Positions 27,321 through 38,047 of a stretch of DNA of 64,000 nucleotides are shown here, piece by piece. The DNA comes from Pararhodobacter oceanensis. Its GTDB lineage: Bacteria; Pseudomonadota; Alphaproteobacteria; Rhodobacterales; Rhodobacteraceae. The notes beneath the pieces are model-generated. The model searched no databases, was not told the DNA's origin, and saw nothing but the letters and a program-made list of their open reading frames with translations. The position numbers were made by a program, and so were the translations under genes. Position 1 is the stretch's first letter, and the number at the start of each line of letters is the position of its first letter. Location: contig NZ_QDKM01000003.1 in assembly GCF_003076755.1 (NCBI RefSeq), positions 434,001 through 498,000 on the forward strand. Direction: 5' to 3'.

Positions 27321-28235
27321 TCAGCCCTTTTTCAGATGCGGGAAACCGGCGTCGGGACGCCCCGCCATCACCGCACGCTGCGCCGGCGTCGGCGGGCCTG
27401 CGGTCATCCAGCGATCCATCGAATCGGGATCGGTGCGCGACCAGACCTGCGCCTCATGAGTGGCCTCGTCGATCTGCTGCAATTCCGAGGTGAACTCGAT
27501 CACATAGCCCGAGGGCGAGACGAAATAGGCGAACGGGTTGTTCCCCGGCCCGTGCCGCCCCGGTCCCCAGCTCGGCACTTGGCCCTTTTGCTTCATCCGG
27601 CCAATGCCGCGCATGAAGCTGTCGAGATCGGGCATCTCGAAGGCGACATGGTTGACCGAGGGATATTGCGCGCGCACCAAAGCAATCGAGTGGTGATCGC
27701 GGTTGCAGCGCATAAACACCATCATATCAGCCGAGTAATCGCTGGTCCGAAAGCCCAAAACCTCCTGATACCACGCCTCGAGCGCGTCCATATCCGGCGT
27801 GTTCAGCACCACATGCGAGACCTTGCGCGGATAGGCAAATTTGTCGTCTTCGGCATTCGCCTCAAGCTCGGTGGTGAAGCGCAGGCGCCGGTTGTCGGGG
27901 TCAAGGATTTCAAACCCGTAGCCGCCAATCGGATGATCAAAGTCCGCAGGCTGACCCAAAGCGGGCGCGCCCTTGGCGGTCACATGCGCATAGAGCGCAT
28001 CCATATCGGCGCGGTTGTCCATGCCGAAATGCACATATTCAATGCCGTAGCTGTCGCCGTCCTTGAGACCGTAGATGAAGGGCTCAGGTCCGGTGCCGCG
28101 CAGATAGGTGATGCCATCGGCGGTTTTGGCAACATTGAGGCCCCACAACTCGGTGTAGAAGTCGGTGGTGGCGGTGATGCCCGGCGCACGCATGACGATC
28201 CCGCGCAGGAATCCGGCCCGTATTGGATTGCTCAT
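27321..28235 (-). CDS. VOC-family (extradiol dioxygenase-like) protein
   Basis: Two-module vicinal-oxygen-chelate protein of 304 residues, the fold of catechol 2,3-dioxygenases. Module one begins RGIVMRAPGITATTDFYTELWGL. Module two begins KVSHVVLNTPDMDALEAWYQEVLGF, with its likely metal His, then SVNHVAFEMPD and the C-terminal YVIEFTSELQQ, whose Glu is a probable Fe ligand. AGGAG precedes the ATG at 28235; the 47-residue upstream extension in the long frame lacks support. It would open an aromatic ring made by the FAD monooxygenase, which is an inference from co-regulation. Confidence 0.85.
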   Translation of the reverse strand: MSNPIRAGFLRGIVMRAPGITATTDFYTELWGLNVAKTADGITYLRGTGPEPFIYGLKDGDSYGIEYVHFGMDNRADMDALYAHVTAKGAPALGQPADFDHPIGGYGFEILDPDNRRLRFTTELEANAEDDKFAYPRKVSHVVLNTPDMDALEAWYQEVLGFRTSDYSADMMVFMRCNRDHHSIALVRAQYPSVNHVAFEMPDLDSFMRGIGRMKQKGQVPSWGPGRHGPGNNPFAYFVSPSGYVIEFTSELQQIDEATHEAQVWSRTDPDSMDRWMTAGPPTPAQRAVMAGRPDAGFPHLKKG

Positions 28236-28314
28236 ATCTGTCTCCTCATGGTGGCGCTGGCGGCTCATTCTGGTCTGGCTGGCGTATCCCGAAGCCGGTC
28301 GTGCGGCGTCGGGG

Positions 28315-28371
28315 CCGGAGCGTAGATGCGGCGGGTAGGGAGACCCGATATCTCCGCACCTGTCGCTCCGG
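28315..28371. other. 57-base multi-part hairpin inside the catabolic operon
   Basis: Nested complementary blocks ccggagcg/cgctccgg (28315-28322, 28364-28371), tgcgg/ccgca (28327-28331, 28354-28358) and cgggt/acccg (28332-28336, 28343-28347) stack into one long stem. It lies between the cupin stop and the dioxygenase start and has no T-tract, so it is more like an mRNA processing or stability element than a terminator. Confidence 0.55.
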
Positions 28372-28382
28372 ATCATCGCAGC

Positions 28383-28925
28383 TTAGCGCTTGAGCTTCGA
28401 GACCGGATGGTCTGCGGGATAGGTCGGCGTCACCGGCTTCGGATTGCCGATCATCACGCACATCAGCGCCTCTTCGATACCCTCGTTGCGCAGCCCGCGG
28501 TAGACCCCCGGCGGCACCGAGATCAGATCGCGCTCGGTCAAAAGGGTTTCAACGGTCTCGCCCTCGTGCTCGATGAACAGGCGGATTTTATGGCCTTTGA
28601 GGATGAAGAACACCTCTTCGGCGTCACGGTGGATATGCAGCGGGCCTTCGCAGCCAGCCGGAAGCACCATCGTCGAAAAGGTGAAATTCTCGGCCGGAAC
28701 CACATTCTCGTCATCGACAATGCCGGTGGCGCCGGTGCCGATATAGCGCATCTGGGCGCGCTTGTATTTCGGATCATAGTCGGCCTGAAACTTCAGCGCG
28801 TTCCAGTCCAGCGTGCGGGTCTCATAGCGCGCGACGCGGCTTTCGATCCAGCTGCCCAGCGTTTTGCCTGCGGGAATCTCGACGTCACTTGGCTCGATTG
28901 AGGGGAATTTTTTCGGCGCGGCCAT
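28383..28925 (-). CDS. Cupin-domain protein, first gene of the catabolic operon
   Basis: Single-cupin protein of 180 residues. The first cupin motif is GPLHIHRDAEEVFFILKGHKIRLF, with the His-x-His...Glu metal ligands, and the second is SVPPGVYRGLRNEG, where the usual His is replaced, leaving an incomplete ligand set. It may be an isomerase, dioxygenase or binding protein. A ribosome-binding-like aggag (on the coding strand) precedes the ATG. It is 27 bases downstream of operator B. Nothing in the sequence fixes its reaction. Confidence 0.8.
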   Translation of the reverse strand: MAAPKKFPSIEPSDVEIPAGKTLGSWIESRVARYETRTLDWNALKFQADYDPKYKRAQMRYIGTGATGIVDDENVVPAENFTFSTMVLPAGCEGPLHIHRDAEEVFFILKGHKIRLFIEHEGETVETLLTERDLISVPPGVYRGLRNEGIEEALMCVMIGNPKPVTPTYPADHPVSKLKR

Positions 28926-29224
28926 TATCTTCTCCTGCTATGGTTCAAATATGAACTTTCTGTTCAAATATTATGACCACAAGAGGCATTCAAAGTCAAT
29001 AGGCGGGTAGAGCCTCCGATCAGGCGCCGCGCGGAGCTCTGCCGGGAGTTTTTGAATTGCTGCAATGGAACCGCGTTGACAGGCGCATACTGGGAGAGGC
29101 CGCGATCCGTCCGCGTGGCGGGCACCCCTGCGCGAGGGCGCGTAGCGTTGTGAGGGGATTCAATGAATTACCCGCGAGCGCGCGACCGTTCAGCCCGCGC
29201 CACGGCCGAACCAAGCGGTCGCAG
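28926..29224. other. Intergenic region upstream of the catabolic operon
   Basis: Holds the cupin promoter and operator in its first 60 bases. The rest (about 28985-29224) carries no ORF with coding character and no clear hairpin ending in T; the RTX gene on the same strand ends at 29225. Confidence 0.5.
28952..28966. promoter_or_regulatory. Putative IclR operator B (TGAAC-N5-GTTCA)
   Basis: TGAACTTTCTGTTCA lies 27 bases upstream of the cupin ATG, with the same arms and spacing as 21479-21493. It overlaps a second inverted pair, GTTCA-N4-TGAAC at 28943-28956, so two dimers could bind side by side. Confidence 0.65.
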
Positions 29225-30316
29225 TTAGCTGGCTCCGCCGCCACTCACCGGCATCATCGACAGGGTTTCGGAGGCCAGCGCCTTAACGCCGGGCAAGACC
29301 GCAAGCAGGTTGCCATCGGCATAGACCAGCAAGGCGCCAGCCTCGGAATCATAGCTGCTGCTGACATCGGGCGAGACGCCATTGGCGCTATAGGCCACCA
29401 CCAGCGAATCCTCTGCGGGATCGAAATCGCTGATCTGAGCGGGCGCCTCGGGGTCGATCCAACTGCCGAGCACGAAGGTGTCCGCACCGCCACCGCCGCT
29501 GGCGATATCACCGCTGCCGAGCACCAGAAAATCATCGCCAGCGCCCGCGTTAAGGAAGTCGGCGCCGTCGATATCCGAACCATCGGCATCGGGCGTATAG
29601 CCGAGCAGCGTGTCATCGCCCGCCCCGCCCATCAGCAGGTCTGCGCCCGTGCCACCGGCCAGCATATCATTGCCCCAGCCACCGCTTAGCGTGTCATCCC
29701 CGCTGCCGCCAAAGAGCAGGTCGGCCTCGGCGCCGCCGGTCAGCCGGTCATCGCCCGCTTCCCCCGCCAAAATTCCGCCGCCTGCGCCCGCCGAGAGGTC
29801 ATCACCGCCAGCGCCACCAAAGAGGATATCCGCGCCGGTGCCGCCGATCAGCGTGTCATTGCCGCCGCCACCGATCAGGGAGTCGTCGCCATCCAACCCG
29901 TCGATCCAGTCATCCGCGCCACCGCCGATAATCGTATCATTGCCCGCGCCGCCTGCGGTCGGCGGGCCGTCTCCGGCGACCACCGCCACGGAATCAACCG
30001 GTGGCGGCAGAGGGGTATCAGTGCTGAGAAACTCTTCCTCATACCAGCTCGGCTCTGCGCCATCATCAAGCACCGTGGGTTGGTGCACCGCCGCTGGATC
30101 GCTTACGCTCTCCGCTGCATCCTCTTCGGCGAGCGCTTGCAGCAAGTCCTGCACATGCCCGCCAGTCTCCGTGCCTGAACCACCGGCGGGTTGCATGCCG
30201 CCCGCGCCGTTGCCCGCATCATCCGGATCCTCGGCATCGCGCGCGCCGGAACCCATGAAGGCATCGGCCACGCTGGACGCCATGACCACACCGATTAAAC
30301 CCAAGAACATCCACAT
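29225..30316 (-). CDS. RTX calcium-binding repeat protein
   Basis: Acidic protein of 363 residues with about a dozen GGxGxDxLx nonapeptides (roughly 125-265), which fold into a Ca2+-filled parallel beta-roll after export. The N-terminus has a hydrophobic stretch (MWMFLGLIGVVMASSVADAFMG) followed by a disordered Asp/Glu/Gly region, and the C-terminus has the usual strand-rich domain (FVLGSWIDPEAPAQISDFDP). AGGGGG lies five bases before the ATG at 30316. The hydrophobic N-terminus is unusual for a type I substrate and may anchor it. Function is unknown. Confidence 0.85.
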   Translation of the reverse strand: MWMFLGLIGVVMASSVADAFMGSGARDAEDPDDAGNGAGGMQPAGGSGTETGGHVQDLLQALAEEDAAESVSDPAAVHQPTVLDDGAEPSWYEEEFLSTDTPLPPPVDSVAVVAGDGPPTAGGAGNDTIIGGGADDWIDGLDGDDSLIGGGGNDTLIGGTGADILFGGAGGDDLSAGAGGGILAGEAGDDRLTGGAEADLLFGGSGDDTLSGGWGNDMLAGGTGADLLMGGAGDDTLLGYTPDADGSDIDGADFLNAGAGDDFLVLGSGDIASGGGGADTFVLGSWIDPEAPAQISDFDPAEDSLVVAYSANGVSPDVSSSYDSEAGALLVYADGNLLAVLPGVKALASETLSMMPVSGGGAS

Positions 30317-30626
30317 CTCGCCCCCTAACCGCAAATCCGTTTGCGACTCACTTTGGGCCAGTCAACGCGTAAAACATGAACAAACCGCGATCATCAGGGT
30401 GATTCCAGCCTGTTTCTGCTTTTATAGTTAACCGCGCGCGCCAGATGCCGCCGCCCCGCCCCGCCAATCCGCGTGCGAAACCAAGGCGTTCCGTCGCATA
30501 TTGCCCTGCCCGCATTTACCGTCTATATGCGCATGTCTTCGCCCATTCCGGCGAGGAGACTCCAAGGGCCTTGTCTGGACGACATCCCGGCTTGCGCCTT
30601 GCCACATTGATAAACAGGAGACCCCG
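30317..30626 (+). other. Upstream region and leader of rpsO
   Basis: Gene-free stretch of 310 bases between the divergent RTX gene and rpsO. The last 100 bases, from about 30530, are probably the transcribed leader and contain tcttcgcccattccggcga. S15 commonly represses its own mRNA by binding such leaders, but I could not fold a known S15-binding structure with confidence. Confidence 0.4.
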
Positions 30627-30896
30627 ATGTCGATTGCAGCAGACGAAAAACAGCGCCTGATCCAGGAATTCGGCACCAAAGAAGGTGACACCGGTTCGCC
30701 CGAAGTTCAGGTTGCGATCCTGACCTCGCGGATCAGCACGCTGACCGAACACTTCAAAAGCCACAAAAAAGACAACCACTCGCGTCGTGGTCTGTTGATG
30801 ATGGTTGCCCAGCGCCGCAAGCTGCTGGACTACCTCAAAGGCAAAGAAGAAGAGCGTTACAAGACCCTGATCAAGCGCCTCAACATCCGTCGTTGA
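30627..30896 (+). CDS. rpsO: 30S ribosomal protein S15
   Basis: Primary binding protein of the 16S rRNA central domain; 89 residues, the standard length. [36 protein letters not shown] and the C-terminal [18 protein letters not shown] are characteristic. CAGGAG precedes the ATG. It has its own terminator, so it is not cotranscribed with gdhA. Confidence 0.97.
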   Translation: MSIAADEKQRLIQEFGTKEGDTGSPEVQVAILTSRISTLTEHFKSHKKDNHSRRGLLMMVAQRRKLLDYLKGKEEERYKTLIKRLNIRR

Positions 30897-30919
30897 TCGC
30901 CGCACGATCCTAAATTGGA

Positions 30920-30948
30920 ACGCCCGCCGGCTTCGGTGGGCGTTTTTT
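30920..30948 (+). terminator. Rho-independent terminator of rpsO
   Basis: Ten-pair stem (acgcccgccg 30920-30929 with cggtgggcgt 30934-30943, one G-T), loop gctt, followed by six T. Confidence 0.9.
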
Positions 30949-31054
30949 ATTATGCGCATACGTCGCAGGAAACACCGGGGCCGAAGGCGAAAAACCTGCG
31001 GATGGCACTTTTCATTGCCAAAAAAACCGCTTACCCCCTCGTTTCATAGCGTAG

Positions 31055-32437
<1,383 letters not shown>

Positions 32438-32586
32438 CGCCATTGCCATTGGCGCCGGTCCCGCCTGCAAAAGCGCGGGACTGGCGTCAAATGGTGCACC
32501 AAACGTGATTATGTCCCTCGGCCCGTTTGTGGCAGGATGTGGCATCGCAGGTCTTGCGATAGCCCCTTGCACAAAGGATATCCGAC

Positions 32587-32862
32587 ATGAGACCGCAATC
32601 ACACCTCCTGCTTGCCGCCGCCGCATTGGCCCTGAGCCTAACGGGCGCAGCCCATGCCTATTCAGTCTTCGAGCGCAATGATTCCACCCCGATCGGCGGC
32701 GATGTTGAGGATGAATATGGCGATGTCAGCGGCACCTGTAACAACGGCACCGCATTTACCATTCGCTACCAGACCGATCACCGCGGGCGGCTGTATTTCG
32801 AGGATCTTGAAAACCAAGGCCCCGACGAAGATGCGGTGATCCGCGAAGCCTGCGACGAATAG
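32587..32862 (+). CDS. Small secreted protein of unknown function
   Basis: 91 residues with a clear Sec signal peptide (MRPQSHLLLAAAALALSLTGAAHA, cleavage after AHA). The mature part of about 67 residues is acidic and has two cysteines (SGTCNNG and REACDE) that could form a disulfide. A ribosome-binding aaagga precedes the ATG. I do not recognise the family. It lies alone between gdhA and pnp. Confidence 0.7.
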   Translation: MRPQSHLLLAAAALALSLTGAAHAYSVFERNDSTPIGGDVEDEYGDVSGTCNNGTAFTIRYQTDHRGRLYFEDLENQGPDEDAVIREACDE

Positions 32863-33059
32863 CGAGGGCAATCGCGCGGTTTATCTGCGTTTGCACCATG
32901 GCTCTGCGACAATCATGGCGATTGACAGTGGCGCCCGCGCCCCCTTCCCAGAGACGGGTTTTTCCTGTATGTCCCGCGCATCTGAGACGCGACGTCCGGG
33001 CCCCGGCGTTCGAAAGCAAGATATGTGGGGTCGGCGGCAATGGGGCCGCCACACAAAAC

Positions 33060-33088
33060 GGGAGACCCGGAAGGCCGGGAGTGCTCCC
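33060..33088 (+). promoter_or_regulatory. pnp leader hairpins
   Basis: In the mRNA just before pnp, cccgg/ccggg (33066-33070, 33075-33079) and ggga/tccc (33077-33080, 33085-33088) share the ggg at 33077-33079 and so cannot form together. A second gggag at 33060-33064 can also pair with ctccc. PNPase controls its own leader hairpin in E. coli; this may be the equivalent. Confidence 0.4.
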
Positions 33089-33104
33089 TTACAGGAAACG
33101 CTGA

Positions 33105-35231
33105 ATGTTCAACATTACCAAAAAATCGATCGAGTGGGGCCAGGACACGCTCACGCTCGAAACCGGGCGCGTGGCCCGTCAGGCTGATGGCTCGGTCATC
33201 GCCACTCTGGGTGACACCTCGGTCATGGCCAACGTGACCTATGCGCGCGCACCCAAGCCGGGGCAGGATTTCTTTCCGCTGACCGTGCACTACCAAGAAC
33301 GCTATTACGCCGCCGGCAAAGTGCCTGGTGGCTTCTTCAAGCGCGAAGCCCGTCCCTCGGAAAAAGAGACGCTGACCTCGCGCCTGATCGACCGTCCGAT
33401 CCGCCCGCTGTTTGTCGAAGGCTTCAAGAACGAAGTGCTGGTGATCTGCACCGTGCTGTCGCATGACCTCGTCAATGAGCCCGATATGGTGGCAATGATC
33501 GCCGCTTCGGCCGCGCTGACCATTTCCGGCGTGCCGTTCATGGGCCCGATTGCCGCCGCCCGCGTCGGTTTCGTCGATGGCGAATACGTGCTGAACCCCG
33601 AGTGCGACGACATGCACAAGTTGCGCGAGAACCCCGAGCAGCGCCTCGATCTGGTTGTCGCCGGCACCAAAGACGCCGTGATGATGGTCGAATCGGAAGC
33701 CTATGAGCTGACCGAAGCGGAAATGCTGGGCGCGGTGAAATTCGCCCATGACGCCTGTCAGCCGGTGATCGACATGATCGTCGATTTCGCCGAAGACTGC
33801 GCCAAAGAGCCTTTCGACTTCACCCCGCCGGATTACTCGGCCCTGCTGGCCCGCCTGAAAACCCTGGGCGAAGAGCAGATGCGTGCGGCCTTTGCGATCC
33901 GCGACAAGCAAGAGCGCGTCACCGCGATCTCGGCAGCCCGTGACGGGATCATGGCGCAATTGACCGAAGACGAGCTGGCCGATGCCAATCTCGGCGCGGC
34001 AATGAAAAAGCTCGAAGCCTCGATCCTGCGCGGTGGCATCATCAACGGTGATCCCCGTATTGATGGCCGCGACACCAAGACCGTGCGCTCGATCGTCTCG
34101 GAAACCTCGGTTCTGCCGCGCACCCATGGTTCGGCGCTGTTCACCCGTGGTGAAACGCAGGCGCTCTGCATCGCGACGCTGGGCACCGGCGACGACGAGC
34201 AGTTCATCGACGCGCTGACCGGCACTTCGAAGTCGAACTTCCTGCTGCACTACAACTTCCCTCCGTATTCGGTTGGCGAAGTCGGTCGCTTCGGCCCTCC
34301 GGGTCGTCGTGAAATCGGTCACGGGAAACTGGCATGGCGCGCGCTGCAGGCGGTTCTGCCCGCAGCCACCGACTTCCCCTATACGATCCGCATCGTGTCG
34401 GAGATCACCGAATCCAACGGCTCGTCGTCGATGGCCTCGGTCTGCGGTGGTTCGCTGGCGATGATGGACGCAGGTGTGCCGCTGAAAGCACCGGTGGCCG
34501 GTGTTGCCATGGGCCTGATCCTTGAAGACGATGGCCGCTTTGCGATCCTGTCGGATATTCTGGGTGACGAAGACCACCTCGGCGACATGGACTTCAAGGT
34601 TGCCGGCACCGAGAACGGCATCACCTCGCTGCAGATGGACATCAAAGTGTCGGGCATCACCGTCGAGATCATGGAGCAGGCGCTGGCGCAAGCCAAAGAC
34701 GGCCGCATGCACATCCTCGCCGAGATGAACAAGGCCCTCGCCGCACCGGCAGGCTTTAGCCAGTATGCGCCGAAGATCGAGACCATGCAGATCGCCACCG
34801 ACAAGATCCGTGAAGTGATCGGCTCGGGCGGTAAAGTGATCCGCGAGATCGTCGAAACCTCGGGCGCTAAAGTCGATATCAACGACGACGGTGTGATCAA
34901 GATTGCCTCCTCGGATCAGGAAGCGATCAAGAAGGCCTACGACATGATCTATTCGATCGTGGCCGAGCCCGAAGCTGGCAAAGTCTATACCGGCACCGTG
35001 GTGAAGATCGTCGATTTCGGCGCCTTCGTGAACTTCTTCGGCAAGCGTGACGGTCTGGTGCATGTCAGCCAGATTGCCAACAAGCGCCTGAACCATCCGT
35101 CGGATGCGCTGAAGGAAGGCCAAGAGGTCAAGGTCAAGCTTCTGGGCTTTGACGACCGCGGCAAGGTCCGTCTGGCGATGAAGATGGTCGATCAGGAAAC
35201 CGGTGAAGAAATCACCGAGAGCGCCGAGTAA
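33105..35231 (+). CDS. pnp: Polynucleotide phosphorylase
   Basis: 3'-to-5' phosphorolytic exoribonuclease of the RNA degradosome; 708 residues. Two RNase PH domains (about 10-225 and 315-545) flank a helical domain. The signature [22 protein letters not shown] and the catalytic-domain [20 protein letters not shown] are present. A KH domain ([17 protein letters not shown]) and a C-terminal S1 domain ([18 protein letters not shown]) follow. CAGGAAAC precedes the ATG. It is followed by its own terminator. Confidence 0.97.
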   Translation: MFNITKKSIEWGQDTLTLETGRVARQADGSVIATLGDTSVMANVTYARAPKPGQDFFPLTVHYQERYYAAGKVPGGFFKREARPSEKETLTSRLIDRPIRPLFVEGFKNEVLVICTVLSHDLVNEPDMVAMIAASAALTISGVPFMGPIAAARVGFVDGEYVLNPECDDMHKLRENPEQRLDLVVAGTKDAVMMVESEAYELTEAEMLGAVKFAHDACQPVIDMIVDFAEDCAKEPFDFTPPDYSALLARLKTLGEEQMRAAFAIRDKQERVTAISAARDGIMAQLTEDELADANLGAAMKKLEASILRGGIINGDPRIDGRDTKTVRSIVSETSVLPRTHGSALFTRGETQALCIATLGTGDDEQFIDALTGTSKSNFLLHYNFPPYSVGEVGRFGPPGRREIGHGKLAWRALQAVLPAATDFPYTIRIVSEITESNGSSSMASVCGGSLAMMDAGVPLKAPVAGVAMGLILEDDGRFAILSDILGDEDHLGDMDFKVAGTENGITSLQMDIKVSGITVEIMEQALAQAKDGRMHILAEMNKALAAPAGFSQYAPKIETMQIATDKIREVIGSGGKVIREIVETSGAKVDINDDGVIKIASSDQEAIKKAYDMIYSIVAEPEAGKVYTGTVVKIVDFGAFVNFFGKRDGLVHVSQIANKRLNHPSDALKEGQEVKVKLLGFDDRGKVRLAMKMVDQETGEEITESAE

Positions 35232-35254
35232 GCCTTAGCGCCTGAGAGATTTGA

Positions 35255-35283
35255 AAGCCCCGGTGGAAACATCGGGGCTTTTG
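35255..35283 (+). terminator. Rho-independent terminator of pnp
   Basis: Stem aagccccg (35255-35262) with cggggctt (35273-35280), followed by a short T run that ends in ttttgcttt. Confidence 0.8.
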
Positions 35284-35309
35284 CTTTGGCACCTCGGGTC
35301 ACAGCAGAC

Positions 35310-35371
35310 GGTGCGTGCGCAGCACACACCCTACGGCTGCGGCCGTGTAGGGTGTGTGCTGCGCACGCACC
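35310..35371. repeat. 25-bp perfect inverted repeat
   Basis: Arms 35310-35334 and 35347-35371 are exact reverse complements with a 12-base loop (ggctgcggccgt). Alternating gtgcgtgcgcagcacacacc composition gives a very stable hairpin or cruciform. It lies between pnp (with its own terminator) and the convergent proline racemase-family gene, five bases from the latter's stop. Neither strand has a T-tract after the stem. Confidence 0.85.
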
Positions 35372-35376
35372 GCCCC

Positions 35377-36402
35377 TCACCCCGAGGCATTCGGCCAAGT
35401 ATCCGACAGCCGGTAGCCGCGCGGCCAGGGGTCGCCGGGATCGAGCATCAATTGTTTGGTGCCGGTCAGCCATGCGCGACCGCTGATTTCGGGGGTGATG
35501 GTTGGCACCTCACCGAGGCTGCCGGTGCCGACGATCCGCCCCTGAAACTGCCCGTCAATCAGCGAGCGCGCGGTCAGCACCTGTCCTTCACCGATCTCGC
35601 CGCGCGCGTGCAGCAAGGCCAGCCGTGCCGAGACCGCGGTGCCAGTGGGGGAGCGGTCGATCTTGCCCGGCTCGATAGCGACGGCGTGGCGGGTCTCGAA
35701 CCCCTCGCTCAATGCCCCTGCAAACAGGCAGAACGAGATATGCCGCCAGTCGGGGTTGCCCGGATGGGTAAAGCCCAGTTGCTCGGTTGCGGCGCGGGTC
35801 AGGCGCACGCCGAGCGCGGCCAGATCGGCGGCCTCATCGGCGCGCAAGGCAAATCCCAGCGCCTCGGCATCGACCACCACGAAACTGTCACCGCCAAAGG
35901 CGGTGTCCACCCGCAGGCTGCCCAGCCCTTCAACCTCAAGCACCGCGTCCAGGTGCTGCGCGAAACTTGGCAGGTTTTGCACATGCACTCGCGTCACCCG
36001 CCCGTCACGGCACTCGGCGCGCACCGCGATCACCCCGCCGGGAGCCTCCAGCACCAGATGCGTCACCGGCTCGACCATCGGCAGGATGCCGGTTTCCAAG
36101 AGCACCGTCGCCACGCAGATCGAGTTTGAGCCTGACATCGGCGGCGTATGCGCGGGCTCCATGATGATGAACCCCATCTGCGCGCGCGGGTCTTTCGGCG
36201 GCACCAGCAGGTTCACATGGCGAAACACCCCGCCGCGCGGCTCGTTGAGCACGAAATCGCGCAGCGCCCCGTCAGCGTCGATCCAGCGCGCTTGCTCCCA
36301 GAGCGTCGCACCGGGCGGCGGGGCGACGCCGCCGGTGATCACATCGCCGACCTCGCCCTCGGCATGACAGCCGGTGATCTGCACCAAGCACGTGGATCGC
36401 AT
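35377..36402 (-). CDS. Proline racemase/hydroxyproline epimerase-family protein with Ser/Thr catalytic pair
   Basis: Member of the proline racemase superfamily, which includes 4-hydroxyproline 2-epimerases and trans-3-hydroxyproline dehydratases; 341 residues. The fold is covered end to end. The first catalytic site, normally MCGH, reads MSGSNSICV, and the second, normally DRSPCGTG, reads [12 protein letters not shown]. Characterised enzymes I recall use Cys/Cys, Ser/Cys or Cys/Thr; a Ser/Thr pair leaves no catalytic thiol. The substrate and even the reaction class are therefore open. Its start is 20 bases from the DUF2125 stop, on the same strand. Confidence 0.82.
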   Translation of the reverse strand: MRSTCLVQITGCHAEGEVGDVITGGVAPPPGATLWEQARWIDADGALRDFVLNEPRGGVFRHVNLLVPPKDPRAQMGFIIMEPAHTPPMSGSNSICVATVLLETGILPMVEPVTHLVLEAPGGVIAVRAECRDGRVTRVHVQNLPSFAQHLDAVLEVEGLGSLRVDTAFGGDSFVVVDAEALGFALRADEAADLAALGVRLTRAATEQLGFTHPGNPDWRHISFCLFAGALSEGFETRHAVAIEPGKIDRSPTGTAVSARLALLHARGEIGEGQVLTARSLIDGQFQGRIVGTGSLGEVPTITPEISGRAWLTGTKQLMLDPGDPWPRGYRLSDTWPNASG

Positions 36403-36421
36403 CAGCCTCGCCCCGCGCCGG

Positions 36422-37912
36422 TCAGAACGGCAATGGTGCGCCGTTCACCGTCACCGCGCCACCGGGGCGGATCGCGACGTCGGCGCGCAGATGGTCCTCG
36501 CCGACCGGACGGCCAAGCCCGTTCAGCATCATCCGCACAAAGAACTGCTGGTCCTGCGGCACCACGCCCAGCGCCGAAAGCCGCGTCAGCAGCGCATCGC
36601 CACCGATCAACTCGAACACGAAATCGCCGGTGCCATTGGGCATCTCCTGGTCAATGCTGGCCAGCAATCCGCCGAGAAAGGCAAAGGCGCCGCTGCCGGT
36701 GAATTCCGCCGCACCGACGCGGGTCAACAGGCGGTCGAGACTGACGCTGGTGACGTCAAAGGGCGGCTCATCGGCCTCAAAGAACTCTGGCCCCATGTCC
36801 TCGGTCAACCGGCCAAGGGCGCTGACCTCCAGCGCCAGCGACACCGCCTCACCGGCGAAATCACCGGCACCGGCCAAGGCCAACGTCTCTTCGCTGGCGA
36901 TCAGATCATCAAGGTTGAAGCGCAGATACAGCGGCTGATCCTCGGCGCTCGACAGCATCGGAAAGCCCAGATGCAGCCCCAGACCGCCAAAGCTCACATC
37001 GCCGGAAATCCCCGCCATTCCGCCGGAAATCTGCGCCGCGCCCGCGGTGGTATGGGCGGCAAACACGCCGTCGCGGATATCGACGACAAATTCCGAGGCG
37101 CCGCCGCTGGAGGTCATATCGACCTGCGCGCCCTCGATCATCTGGCTGGAATTCCCGGTGACCGATTGCGCGGAATAGACCAGACGCATCGCCAGCCCCG
37201 CGTCAAAGGCCGCCCGCAGCATGCCCTCGTCATCGCCGAGCATATCCAGCTCGCGGCCCGAGAGTTCCACCAAAAGCCCTGCAATCGTGCCGTCGCCGGA
37301 TTGCGGCGAGGGGCGGCGCGCAGAGCCTGCGTCAAAGCTGAAATCATAGCGCGTGGTCTCCGCGCCCAGAGTGAAATCGGCGCTGCCCTCGCGCAGGGCA
37401 TTCAGGCTGCTGGTGAACCCCTCCAGCGACATCTCGAAACTGTCGCTCAAAGCCTCGCCACGGCGCTCCGAGCGGGTCAGACGGGCGCTCAACTGGTCGA
37501 ACAACAGATCAATCGCAATCTGGTCATCCGAGACATCGGCAACGATTTCGCCATCATGGGTAAAGGTCAACTCGCGCAGCTCGCGGCGGCTGGGACGGAT
37601 CGTCACGGTGAATTCCGGCGAAGGCACCAGCGCGATGGCGGTGCCGCGCGGCTCGATACGCAGCTCGGGCATATGCACCAGCAGATCGTCGGGATCATCC
37701 TCAAGAAACACCCGCACATTCTGCGCCACCAGCGAGGTGCCGTAATCGGTCGCGCCCTGCGACGAGATCACCACCCCATGCGAGGCCGCCGTCGAACGCA
37801 GGTTTTGCCACGCGGTTTTCGCCTCGGATTCTTGCGCCAGCGCGGCCACCGAAAAGGCTATGACCAGACAAAACGCAGCTAAAATGGATTGGGTCAATCG
37901 GATGAGCATCAT
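36422..37912 (-). CDS. DUF2125-type secreted protein
   Basis: 496 residues with a Sec signal peptide ([27 protein letters not shown]) and a long beta-rich, acidic mature domain. Repeated strand patterns such as [25 protein letters not shown] and [24 protein letters not shown] suggest a periplasmic or envelope lipid-transfer-like beta-taco fold. I place it in DUF2125 by overall resemblance, which is not certain. No function is established. It is probably cotranscribed with the racemase-family gene. Confidence 0.72.
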   Translation of the reverse strand: MMLIRLTQSILAAFCLVIAFSVAALAQESEAKTAWQNLRSTAASHGVVISSQGATDYGTSLVAQNVRVFLEDDPDDLLVHMPELRIEPRGTAIALVPSPEFTVTIRPSRRELRELTFTHDGEIVADVSDDQIAIDLLFDQLSARLTRSERRGEALSDSFEMSLEGFTSSLNALREGSADFTLGAETTRYDFSFDAGSARRPSPQSGDGTIAGLLVELSGRELDMLGDDEGMLRAAFDAGLAMRLVYSAQSVTGNSSQMIEGAQVDMTSSGGASEFVVDIRDGVFAAHTTAGAAQISGGMAGISGDVSFGGLGLHLGFPMLSSAEDQPLYLRFNLDDLIASEETLALAGAGDFAGEAVSLALEVSALGRLTEDMGPEFFEADEPPFDVTSVSLDRLLTRVGAAEFTGSGAFAFLGGLLASIDQEMPNGTGDFVFELIGGDALLTRLSALGVVPQDQQFFVRMMLNGLGRPVGEDHLRADVAIRPGGAVTVNGAPLPF

Positions 37913-38047
37913 ATCAAACTCCGTAAATCAATTCCCCTGCGATTGTGGCGTTGCGGCATGAGGGGTCAAGCGAAAAGCCCGTTACCGGGTCTGGTCAGGC
38001 GGAAAACAGCGGGATACCAAGTGTCAAACAACGCAGCGAGGCCCGCA

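Noticed and set aside
36374-37882. Plus-strand 502-residue open frame opposite the DUF2125-type gene
   Set aside because: Its composition is Arg/Gln/His-rich and it lacks a signal peptide or motif; the minus-strand frame has a signal peptide and a domain-like sequence.
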